Shown: positions 6,197 through 12,324 of the stretch, one piece after another
Position numbering within the stretch: position 1 is the first letter of the stretch
Layout of the letters: every line of letters begins with the position of its first letter
Assembly (NCBI GenBank): GCA_946479185.1
Contig: CAMLFF010000055.1
Location: 1 to 13,352, forward strand
DNA: 13,352 bases
Direction of reading: 5' to 3'
Source: an uncultured Sphingobium sp.
Lineage (GTDB): Bacteria > Pseudomonadota > Alphaproteobacteria > Sphingomonadales > Sphingomonadaceae
Program-made: the position numbers and the translations under genes
The notes under the pieces: generated by a model
Told to the model about the DNA's origin: nothing
The model's database searches: none
The model's input: the letters and a program-made list of their open reading frames with translations, nothing else

Positions 6197-7885
6197 ATGG
6201 AGAGCGAACGCACGGTCTGGCAGGACCATTATGACCACCCCACGCAATGGGCGCAGGAGTTTGCGCCAATGTCTCTGCCTGACATGCTCAGGGCGGTTGC
6301 GCAGGAGGATGGCGACCGGCTGTTCCTCGATTTTTATGGCCGCACCTACAGCTATGCTTATTGCTATGAAGGGGCGCGCCGCTTTGCATCCGGGCTGATT
6401 GCGCTTGGCGTGCAGCCGGGCGATCGGGTTGGGCTCTATCTCCCCAACGTCCCCCATTATGTCGCGGCCTATTATGGCGCGATGATGGCGGGGGCCATCG
6501 CGGTGAATTTCTCGCCGCTTTATACGGTCGATGAGCTTGCCCATCAGGCCGAGGATAGCGGCACGAAATTGCTGGTAACGCTCTCCGCCAAGCCGCTGTT
6601 CGGCAATGCGCGGGCGGTGCTGGATTGCTCGTGCGTCGAGCGGCTGATTGTCGGCTCGGTTGCGGGCGGATTGCCGCCTGCCAAATCATTGCTTTACAGG
6701 CTGTTCAAGCGCGCTGCCGATGAGCCGGTGCCGAATGATCCGCGCATCACGCGCTTCTCTGCCGTGATGGCCAATGATGGCAAAGCGGTGCTCCCCACGA
6801 TCGACCCCGAGCGCGATCTGGCGCTGCTGCAATATACCGGCGGCACGACCGGGCGGCCCAAGGGCGCGATGCTCACGCACCAGAATTTGAGCGCCAATGC
6901 CCGGCAAGTGAATATGATCGATCCGCATCGCAATGAGGGGGATCGCATCCTTGGTGCGCTGCCTTTCTTCCATGTGTTCGCCAACACCGCCGTGCTCAAC
7001 CGCACGCTGGCCAATCGCGGCGAGATCATCATGTTGCCGCGCTTCGACGCCAAGCAGGTGCTGGCGGCCGTGCAGCGCGGCAAGGTGACGGCGCTGCCCG
7101 GCGTGCCGACGATGTTCCAGGCGCTGCTCGATTGCCCGATGCTGGCGCGCACCAATCTCTCATCCCTGCGCGTGTGCATCTCCGGCGGTGCGCCACTGCC
7201 GCTCGCGCTCAAGGAGCGGTTCGAGGCGGCAACTGGCGCTCGTCTGGTGGAAGGCTATGGGCTGACGGAAACGAGCGGCGTTGTGTCCGCCAACCCCTAT
7301 GAGGCGACCGGCAAGGTCGGATCAATCGGCCAGCCATTGCCCCGCACGCACGTGAAGCTGCTCGACCGGGAAGACCCGACCCGCGATGCGCCGGTGGGGA
7401 TGCCAGGCGAGATTGTGGTGTCCGGTCCGCAGGTTATGCGCGGCTATTGGAACAATCCCGATGCGGATGCCGATACGTTCGCCGACGGCTATTTGCGCAC
7501 GGGCGATGTCGGGACGATTGATGAGGATGGCTATCTGCGCGTCGTGGATCGCATCAAGGATATGATCACGGTTGGCGGCTTCAAGGTGTTCCCGAGCCAG
7601 GTTGAGGATGTGCTTTATAAGCATCCGGCCATTCGGGAGGCGCTGGTGATTGGCGTGCCGGATGCTTATCGCGGCGAAATGCCCAAGGCGTTCGTGACGC
7701 TTTTGCCGGATGCGCCCAAGGATGTGGACGCCGAGACGCTCAAGATTTGGGCCAATGCGCAGCTTGGCAAGCATGAGCGGGTACGCGAGGTTGAGATTCG
7801 CGAGAGTCTGCCCAAGACGCTGGTTGGCAAATTATCGCGCAAGGAATTGGTCGCGGAGGAGCGCGAAAAGGCTGGCGTTAGCTAA
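6197..7885 (+). CDS. long-chain fatty acid-CoA ligase (FadD-like, AMP-forming)
   Basis: The 562-residue product is a complete ANL-superfamily acyl-CoA synthetase. It activates a carboxylic acid with ATP to acyl-AMP and then to acyl-CoA in the cytoplasm. Motifs in order are the P-loop YTGGTTGRPKG (213-223), LPFFHVFAN (255-263, a fatty-acid-ligase-like A4 region), GYGLTET (353-359), TGDVG (435-439), the hinge RIKDMITVGGFKVFPSQVED (452-471), and the C-terminal catalytic lysine Lys545 in TLVGKLSRKEL. The HVFAN and KVFPSQVED wording and the length favour a medium/long-chain fatty acid substrate. The ATG at 6197 has no Shine-Dalgarno sequence; the next in-frame ATG (codon 25) would remove family-like N-terminal sequence. 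It stands alone, between the trcR terminator and a gene-free stretch, so its link to the GT4/phosphoesterase operon is only proximity. Confidence 0.93.
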   Translation: MESERTVWQDHYDHPTQWAQEFAPMSLPDMLRAVAQEDGDRLFLDFYGRTYSYAYCYEGARRFASGLIALGVQPGDRVGLYLPNVPHYVAAYYGAMMAGAIAVNFSPLYTVDELAHQAEDSGTKLLVTLSAKPLFGNARAVLDCSCVERLIVGSVAGGLPPAKSLLYRLFKRAADEPVPNDPRITRFSAVMANDGKAVLPTIDPERDLALLQYTGGTTGRPKGAMLTHQNLSANARQVNMIDPHRNEGDRILGALPFFHVFANTAVLNRTLANRGEIIMLPRFDAKQVLAAVQRGKVTALPGVPTMFQALLDCPMLARTNLSSLRVCISGGAPLPLALKERFEAATGARLVEGYGLTETSGVVSANPYEATGKVGSIGQPLPRTHVKLLDREDPTRDAPVGMPGEIVVSGPQVMRGYWNNPDADADTFADGYLRTGDVGTIDEDGYLRVVDRIKDMITVGGFKVFPSQVEDVLYKHPAIREALVIGVPDAYRGEMPKAFVTLLPDAPKDVDAETLKIWANAQLGKHERVREVEIRESLPKTLVGKLSRKELVAEEREKAGVS

Positions 7886-7892
7886 GCTGCTG

Positions 7893-7983
7893 GCTGTGCG
7901 CCGCGCTCTCCCGGCTTACCTCTGGGGACTGTGAAGCAAACCGGGAGAGGCGGCTGGGCACGCTGGAAGCGCACCAACCTGCG
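7893..7983 (-). ncRNA. candidate EcfG-controlled small RNA
   Basis: A sequence matching the general-stress sigma factor promoter (7989-8013, minus strand) points leftward into this gene-free stretch. The predicted RNA would begin near 7983 with a small hairpin (GCGC 7984-7981 pairing with 7972-7969) and continue into the 14-bp stem at 7954-7900. No protein frame is evident on this strand, and the RNA would run toward the 3' end of the acyl-CoA ligase gene in antisense. Ends are guesses and no terminator with a U tract is seen. Confidence 0.25.
7900..7954. repeat. long imperfect inverted repeat (14 bp paired, one bulge)
   Basis: GCCGC-G-CTCTCCCGG (7900-7914) and CCGGGAGAG-GCGGC (7941-7954) are reverse complements apart from one bulged G at 7905. 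They enclose a 26-base loop. It starts 15 bases after the acyl-CoA ligase stop. No T tract follows on either strand, so it is not a classical intrinsic terminator; it could cap mRNA 3' ends or be part of a structured RNA. Confidence 0.75.
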
Positions 7984-7988
7984 CTCGA

Positions 7989-8013
7989 AACGTCGCAGTC
8001 GTTACAAAGTTCC
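7989..8013 (-). promoter_or_regulatory. candidate EcfG (general stress sigma factor) promoter
   Basis: On the minus strand GGAAC (8013-8009), exactly 16 bases, and CGTT (7992-7989) fit the alphaproteobacterial EcfG consensus GGAAC-N16/17-CGTT without a mismatch. It starts one base after the stop codon of the 69-residue minus-strand gene and reads away from it. A match to nine fixed bases with two allowed spacers is expected about 0.2 times by chance in this window on both strands under uniform base composition. Confidence 0.4.
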
Positions 8014-8030
8014 CTCAGTGCAAAGTTCCC
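8005..8030. repeat. 10-bp direct repeat, period 16
   Basis: CAAAGTTCCC occurs at 8005-8014 and again at 8021-8030. The two copies flank the stop codon of the 69-residue minus-strand gene. The outer copy supplies the GGAAC of the EcfG-like promoter; the inner copy encodes the end of the protein. Confidence 0.7.
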
Positions 8031-8224
8031 ATCGCCTGATCGCCCTGAAGCAGGGGGAGCACCCGGCCGATCTGGCGCCAGTGGCAAAATTTCACATAAT
8101 TGCCCCGTTCGCGGCTTTGGTCCGCCCGCAGCTCCGCCTCTTCGCCAGCCATCTTGCCAAAAGTTTCGATCAGCGCGGCAGCATCATCATAGCTGCGACG
8201 GTCCACAAACATGAGCAATTGCAT
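8015..8224 (-). CDS. conserved-looking small protein of unknown function (69 residues)
   Basis: I do not recognise a named family. The sequence is plausible for a real soluble protein: an N-terminal MFVDRRSYDDAAALIETFG, a charged middle (AGEEAELRADQSRERGN), then FCHWRQIGRVLPLLQ and a short GTLH tail. The mix of amphipathic helices, the HWRQI motif and a lack of low-complexity sequence support it over the plus-strand frame in the same place, which reads as Arg/Ser-rich shadow sequence. The start at 8224 has only a weak GGGG-type ribosome site; Met5 is an alternative. It lies alone on the minus strand between the acyl-CoA ligase and the sorbosone-dehydrogenase cluster. Confidence 0.7.
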   Translation of the reverse strand: MQLLMFVDRRSYDDAAALIETFGKMAGEEAELRADQSRERGNYVKFCHWRQIGRVLPLLQGDQAMGTLH

Positions 8225-8278
8225 AATTGATTAGGCCCCTTTGGTTCGGCTGCTGCCGATACGCGAGGCCATAGACAC

Positions 8279-8458
8279 ATGGTTCGTGCCAAGAATGAAA
8301 TATTGTGTAATTCCCTTATGATAGCCAATGAACGGCTGGTTAGTCACGTCCCTTTGCGGGGCAGGTCGTGTCATATCAGGGCGACCGGCACGATGTTCTC
8401 CCAATTGGCTGGCATGACTGGAAACCTGCGGCTGGACGTGGCAAAGGCGGTGGCATGA
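8279..8458 (+). CDS. possible small ORF (59 residues) overlapping the next gene by ATGA
   Basis: An ATG at 8279 opens 59 codons ending in TGA at 8456-8458, which overlaps the ATG of the following small membrane protein in an ATGA arrangement. The product is basic and includes ANERLVSHVPLRGRS and GTMFSQLAGMTGNLRLDV. GAGG lies 10 bases before the start. Codon use is less GC-rich at third positions than in neighbouring genes, especially in the first half, and I recognise no family, so it may be a chance frame. The overlap is the main argument for it. Confidence 0.3.
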   Translation: MVRAKNEILCNSLMIANERLVSHVPLRGRSCHIRATGTMFSQLAGMTGNLRLDVAKAVA

Positions 8459-8634
8459 GCGATCCAGTCCATCCCCAAAACAAGAACCCAATGGGCGGCG
8501 GCGCGCCGATTGCGCTTTTGACCATCGTGGGGACATTCGTCGGCGGTTTTCTTAACCAGCCTTCCATCGGATTGCTGGTAGGGCTCAGCATCGGGGTGAT
8601 CATCGCGCTACTGATCTGGTGGCAGGGGCGCTGA
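8455..8634 (+). CDS. small inner-membrane protein, unknown function (59 residues)
   Basis: The protein has a polar Asn/Pro/Gly-rich N-terminus (about 1-17), a hydrophobic stretch IALLTIVGTFVGGFL (about 18-32), a short NQPS turn and a second one, IGLLVGLSIGVIIALLIWW (about 37-56), then QGR. That is a likely helical hairpin in the membrane. I chose the ATG at 8455 because AAAGGCGG lies 6-7 bases upstream; the frame can be extended to 8368 but that part reads as non-coding. It precedes the sorbosone-dehydrogenase-like gene by 79 bases on the same strand. No named family recognised. Confidence 0.7.
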   Translation: MSDPVHPQNKNPMGGGAPIALLTIVGTFVGGFLNQPSIGLLVGLSIGVIIALLIWWQGR

Positions 8635-8677
8635 TCGCGCCTCCCGCAAAATCGCTGCCTGTTGAGCCTGCCCGAGG

Positions 8678-8706
8678 TTGCGGAAGCTGGGCTAAAAGCC
8701 TAAATT
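8678..8706 (+). promoter_or_regulatory. candidate promoter giving a leaderless mRNA for the sorbosone-dehydrogenase-like gene
   Basis: TTGCGG (8678-8683), a 17-base spacer and TAAATT (8701-8706) form a sigma-70-like pair. The -10 box ends 7 bases before the ATG at 8714, so the transcript would start at or next to the start codon. The ATG has no Shine-Dalgarno sequence. Confidence 0.45.
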
Positions 8707-8713
8707 CGCGGCA

Positions 8714-10063
8714 ATGAAAAAATATATCCTCATGGCGCTCGGCGCTGTCATCATCGCCATTGCGGGCACGCTCTTCTATCTGACCCGCCCGGATGTCTCC
8801 CGGCTCGATGAAAAGGCGTTAGAGGGGCGGGAGCCACAGTTCACCGAGGGCCGCCGACAGATTATTCCGACCGTGAAGATCGCCAAGCCGGTGGGCTGGG
8901 CGGAAGGCGCAGCGCCGGTTGCTGCGGCCAAGCTATCGGTTCAGCGCTTTGCTGCCGGGCTCGATCATCCCCGCTCCATGCTGCTGTTGCCCAATGGCGA
9001 TGTGCTGGTTGCGGAAACCAACAGTCCAGCCCGAGAGGTGAGCGGCATCAAGGACTGGATCATGGGCAAGCTGATGGGCATGGCCGGTGCGGGAACGCCG
9101 TCTGCCAACCGCATCACCCTGCTGCGCGATGCCAATGGCGATGGCGTGGCGGAGCAGCGGCATGTGTTCATCAAGGGGCTGAACTCGCCTTATGGCATGG
9201 CGCTGATTGGCGAGACGCTTTACGTTGCGAACACCGATAGCATCATGGCCTTCCCCTATAAGCAGGGCGTGACGAGCATCACTACCGCAGGGCGCAAGAT
9301 CAGCAATCTGCCTGCCAATGCCCCCAATATGCACTGGACCCGCAGCCTCGCGGCCAGCCCGGATGGCAAGCTGTATGTGGGCATCGGCTCGAACAGCAAT
9401 ATTGCTGAAGGTGGTCTGGACGGTGAAGATAATCGCGCTGCGATTCTGGAGATTGATCCCAAGGCCGGCGCGCATAATGTGTATGCCAGTGGCCTGCGTA
9501 ATCCGACCGATCTGGCCTTCAATCCCTGGACCGGCGGGCTGTGGGCCGTCGTGAACGAGCGGGATATGCTGGGCAGCGATCTGGTGCCCGATTATCTCAC
9601 TGATGTTGAATTTGCAGCCTTTTATGGCTGGCCCTGGAATTATTGGGGCGGCTATATCGACAAGCGCGTGCAGCCCGAGCGCAATGATCTGCGCGAATAT
9701 ACCCGCCGCCCGGCCTTTGCGGTGGGCACGCACACTGCGCCGCTGGGTCTCGCCTTCTCGCCCGGCTCAGCGCTCGGCGCGCCTTTTGATCGCGGTGCTT
9801 TTATCGCTTTGCATGGCAGCTGGAACCGTGAGCCGCTCGCTGGCTACAAGGTGAGCTATGTGGCGTTTAACGAGGCGGGGCAGGCGCAGGGCAAGATGGT
9901 CGATCTGTTGACCGGCTTTTTGAATGCGGATGGTCAGGCGCAGGGTCGTCCGGTGGATGTGGTCGTGGCGTCTGATGGCGCGCTGCTGGTCAGCGATGAT
10001 GTGGGCGGGATGGTCTGGCGGGTGAGCAATCCGGCGGCGGCCAAGGCAGCTGCGGCACGTTAG
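8714..10063 (+). CDS. sorbosone/glucose dehydrogenase-like beta-propeller protein (membrane-anchored)
   Basis: The 449-residue product begins MKKYILMALGAVIIAIAGTLFYL, a hydrophobic anchor or uncleaved signal (about 4-23) without a lipobox cysteine, so the rest should face the periplasm. It then resembles the L-sorbosone dehydrogenase / soluble glucose dehydrogenase (PQQ) family. Recognisable repeats include LDHPRSMLLLPNGDVLVAETN, NSPYGMALIGETLYVANTD, LAASPDGKLYVGIGSNSN, GLRNPTDLAFNPWTGGLWAVVNERD, HTAPLGLAFSPGS and FIALHGSWNR near the end. Such proteins oxidise sugars or aldehydes using PQQ and pass electrons to the respiratory chain, but many homologues have unknown substrates and may not bind PQQ. 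No PQQ synthesis genes are nearby. The ATG lacks a Shine-Dalgarno sequence, but a promoter is placed for leaderless translation. Confidence 0.9.
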   Translation: MKKYILMALGAVIIAIAGTLFYLTRPDVSRLDEKALEGREPQFTEGRRQIIPTVKIAKPVGWAEGAAPVAAAKLSVQRFAAGLDHPRSMLLLPNGDVLVAETNSPAREVSGIKDWIMGKLMGMAGAGTPSANRITLLRDANGDGVAEQRHVFIKGLNSPYGMALIGETLYVANTDSIMAFPYKQGVTSITTAGRKISNLPANAPNMHWTRSLAASPDGKLYVGIGSNSNIAEGGLDGEDNRAAILEIDPKAGAHNVYASGLRNPTDLAFNPWTGGLWAVVNERDMLGSDLVPDYLTDVEFAAFYGWPWNYWGGYIDKRVQPERNDLREYTRRPAFAVGTHTAPLGLAFSPGSALGAPFDRGAFIALHGSWNREPLAGYKVSYVAFNEAGQAQGKMVDLLTGFLNADGQAQGRPVDVVVASDGALLVSDDVGGMVWRVSNPAAAKAAAAR

Positions 10064-10070
10064 AACGCCG

Positions 10071-10158
10071 GTGTCCTCGCGAATGTGGGGAACCATGCGA
10101 CGATGCGAGGTCGCGCGGATTGGCGACGTCGACTGGATCCCCGCATTCGCGAGGATAC
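10071..10158. repeat. long palindromic intergenic repeat (about 25-bp arms)
   Basis: The left arm 10071-10095 (core TCCTCGCGAATGTGGGG) and right arm 10134-10158 (core CCCCGCATTCGCGAGGA) are reverse complements with three mismatches over 25 bases; the 17-bp cores differ at one position, which would still be a G-U pair in RNA. The inner 38 bases hold a smaller GTCGC/GCGAC pair. The ATTCGCGAGGA and TGGATCCCCGC wording is like dispersed palindromic repeats common between genes in sphingomonad genomes. It starts 7 bases after the dehydrogenase stop and could serve as a bidirectional end for the two converging genes. Confidence 0.85.
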
Positions 10159-10192
10159 AGTGATGTCAGTTGGGTAGGTCCGCGCGCGCCCG

Positions 10193-11035
10193 TCAGCCCT
10201 GATCGAGCGTCCGCCCGGCGCGTCCGGCCAGCTCCACCACATATTGCCATGCCACGCGGCCCGAGCGGCTGCCCCGCTGCGTCGCCCACTGGATCGCGGC
10301 AAGCGGCTCGAACTCGAGGCCGTAGCGCTCTGCATAGCGTGTAACGATGGCCACATAGGCATCCTGATCCAGCGCATGGAAACCGAGGGACAGCCCGAAG
10401 CGATCGGCCAGCGCGAGCCGGTCATCCACCACGTCGCGCGCATTGATAGGGTCATCCTGTTCGGTCATCGAGCGTGGCACGATGTGACGGCGGTTAGAGG
10501 TGGCATAGAGCCGCACCGTGCTGCCGCGTGCCGCCGTGCCGCCTTGCAGGAGCGATCGCAGCGCCCGTGCATCGGCACCGAAGTCGCCATCGAAGCCCAG
10601 ATCGTCGATGTAGAGAATGGTCGGGCGCGGCGCATGGCGCAGCAGGGTGAACAAGGTCGCGAGACTGCGCAGATCATCGGTCGCGACCTCGACCAGCGCG
10701 AGCGGCAGACCTTCCTTGCGCACTTCCCCCACGCAGGCTGCAACCGTGGCGGATTTGCCGGTGCCGCGCGCGCCCCACAGCAGAATGTCATGCGCCGCAT
10801 GGCCGCGTGCGAGTCTCCGCGTATTCTCAAGGCAGGCCTGCTTTTGCGCATCGATGCCCGCGAGCAGCGCATAGTCGACCGGCTCGAACGCATCGACAAT
10901 GCTGAGTGTTTTGCCATCCCAGCGATAAGCGGGGTGCGCGGCCAGATCGACTGGCGGCGGGGAAGGCGGTGCGAGCCGCTCTAGCGCATCGGCGATGCGG
11001 TAAAGGCTCTGCTGCTTGGTGGGCGTGCTTGTCAT
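10193..11035 (-). CDS. DUF815 family AAA+ ATPase
   Basis: The 280-residue protein has an N-terminal proline-rich lead (LAPPSPPPVDLAAHPAYRWDG), then an ATPase core with Walker A GARGTGKS (88-95), Walker B LYIDDL (141-146), sensor-1-like ATSNRRH (178-184) and a C-terminal GSRSGR (255-260) in the sensor-2 region. This order and the DDPINARDVVDDRLALADRFGL segment identify the DUF815 family, whose biological role is unknown. The start at 11035 has AGGGA about 8 bases upstream; the frame remains open for a further 159 codons but that part lies over the divergent Sua5 gene and has no family resemblance. It converges on the dehydrogenase gene across the palindromic repeat, and diverges from Sua5 with an 87-base gap. 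Confidence 0.92.
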   Translation of the reverse strand: MTSTPTKQQSLYRIADALERLAPPSPPPVDLAAHPAYRWDGKTLSIVDAFEPVDYALLAGIDAQKQACLENTRRLARGHAAHDILLWGARGTGKSATVAACVGEVRKEGLPLALVEVATDDLRSLATLFTLLRHAPRPTILYIDDLGFDGDFGADARALRSLLQGGTAARGSTVRLYATSNRRHIVPRSMTEQDDPINARDVVDDRLALADRFGLSLGFHALDQDAYVAIVTRYAERYGLEFEPLAAIQWATQRGSRSGRVAWQYVVELAGRAGRTLDQG

Positions 11036-11106
11036 GGCGTATGTCCCTAAGCCAAAAGCCGAGGCCCTGCCAACGGTGCATCTGTGCTTCATTGCGCGCG
11101 GGCACA

Positions 11107-11118
11107 GCGCTATAGCGC
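11107..11118 (+). promoter_or_regulatory. palindrome holding a -10-like box before the Sua5 gene
   Basis: GCGCTATAGCGC is a perfect 12-base palindrome. Its TATAGC (11111-11116) resembles a -10 box and ends 6 bases before the ATG at 11123, which has no Shine-Dalgarno sequence. No good -35 box is visible; TTCATT at 11088-11093 is at the right distance. Confidence 0.35.
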
Positions 11119-11122
11119 GCGC

Positions 11123-12079
11123 ATGTCGCACGGTGCCCGCCCATTCCATACGCAGATTCGCGCCTATGATCGCGATAGCCTGAGCGAGGCGGCGGCATTG
11201 ATCCGCGCGGGCCAGCCCGTCGCCGTGCCGACCGAGACGGTCTATGGCCTTGCTGCCGATGCGACGAGCGATCTTGCCGTTGCGCGCATTTATGACGCCA
11301 AGGGCCGTCCGGCCTTCAATCCGCTGATCGTGCATGTGAGCGATCTGGCGATGGCGCGGCGACTGGTTGGTTTCAATCCCGTTGCGGAGGCGCTGGCAGC
11401 CGCATTCTGGCCCGGCCCTCTCACCATGGTGCTGCCGCGCCTTGCCGATTGCCCGGTGGCGGAGCTGGCCAGCGCTGGACTGCCCACGCTCGCCGTGCGG
11501 TTGCCGTCGCATCCCGCCATGCGTGGGCTAATCAGCTCGTCCGGCGTGCCATTGGCGGCGCCCTCGGCAAACCGCTCCGGCGCGATCAGCCCGACGAGCG
11601 CTGCGCATGTGAAGGCCAGCCTTGATGGGCGCATCCCCTTCATTCTGGATGCGGGTCCAGCCAGTGACGGGGTGGAGTCCACCATCATACGCCCTGATGC
11701 GGATGCGATTTATCTCCTGCGCCCCGGTCCGATCACCGCGGACGCCATTCGGTCCGTCAGCGACCTAGAGGTGCGTGAGGCAGGGAGCGAAGAGGGGATC
11801 ACCGCGCCTGGTCAGTTGGAGAGCCATTATGCGCCCTCCAAAGCTGTCACGATCAATTGCGCGGAGCCAGAAAACGGTCATTTCCACATCGGCTTTGGCC
11901 CGGGCGCCTGTCATCGCAATCTGAGCGAGCGGGGCGATCTGGTGGAGGCAGCGGCGAATCTCTTCTCCGCATTGCATGAGGCGGACGGCAGCCTCTGCGC
12001 GTCGATCAGCGTTGCGCCGATCCCGAACGAGGGGATCGGGCAGGCGATTAACGACCGTTTGCGTCGTGCAGCAGCCTGA
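11123..12079 (+). CDS. sua5: L-threonylcarbamoyladenylate synthase, Sua5 type
   Basis: This enzyme makes threonylcarbamoyl-AMP from threonine, bicarbonate and ATP, the first step of the t6A37 modification of ANN-decoding tRNAs, in the cytoplasm. The YrdC domain (about 12-205) carries VAVPTETVYGLAADA (33-47), KGRPAFNPL (60-68), APSAN (146-150) and ESTII (185-189). A linker with the APGQLESHYAP motif (228-238) leads to the Sua5 C-terminal domain, making 318 residues, as expected for Sua5 and longer than TsaC alone. The ATG at 11123 is preferred; an in-frame GTG at 11084 would add 13 residues of no family likeness. It is divergent from the DUF815 gene. Confidence 0.94.
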   Translation: MSHGARPFHTQIRAYDRDSLSEAAALIRAGQPVAVPTETVYGLAADATSDLAVARIYDAKGRPAFNPLIVHVSDLAMARRLVGFNPVAEALAAAFWPGPLTMVLPRLADCPVAELASAGLPTLAVRLPSHPAMRGLISSSGVPLAAPSANRSGAISPTSAAHVKASLDGRIPFILDAGPASDGVESTIIRPDADAIYLLRPGPITADAIRSVSDLEVREAGSEEGITAPGQLESHYAPSKAVTINCAEPENGHFHIGFGPGACHRNLSERGDLVEAAANLFSALHEADGSLCASISVAPIPNEGIGQAINDRLRRAAA

Positions 12080-12149
12080 TAAGCTCGCTTTGCCTGCTAA
12101 TTGCTGCCAATGGCCGCTTTAAGGGAACTCAGATTAGGTAAAGCGATTA

Positions 12150-12208
12150 TGCACCTTGGCTGATGTGTCAGCCCCGCGTCGGCAGAGCCAATAATGGCTG
12201 CCGGTGCA
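12150..12208 (+). other. gap 12080-12324: foldable three-way-junction element
   Basis: The 245-base gap holds no convincing ORF on either strand. Within it, TGCAC (12150-12154) can pair with GTGCA (12204-12208), enclosing two hairpins: GGCTGA-tgtg-TCAGCC (12158-12173, perfect) and CGGCAG-ag-CCA-ataa-TGG-CTGCCG (12180-12203, one 2-base bulge). No T tract follows. It could be a 3' element of the Sua5 mRNA or a leader element of the GT2 gene; I cannot match it to a known riboswitch. Confidence 0.35.
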
Positions 12209-12324
12209 CGGTTCATCGCTCGACAGATTGACGAGCCGGACAAGCTTGCTTTTTGCAATGCAGCATAGTTCCTGCGTGAGAGACCAAGAGCCGGTCGTAG
12301 GGTCAGAACGAAAAGGACAGATTT

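Noticed and set aside
7931..8230. 99-codon plus-strand frame over the small minus-strand gene
   Set aside because: It is rich in Arg/Ser/Lys at the start and mirrors the more protein-like minus-strand frame; its start lies inside the inverted-repeat loop.
10193..11512. 439-codon version of the DUF815 gene
   Set aside because: The extra 159 residues overlap the divergent Sua5 gene, have no ATPase or DUF815 resemblance, and a good ribosome site precedes the ATG at 11035.
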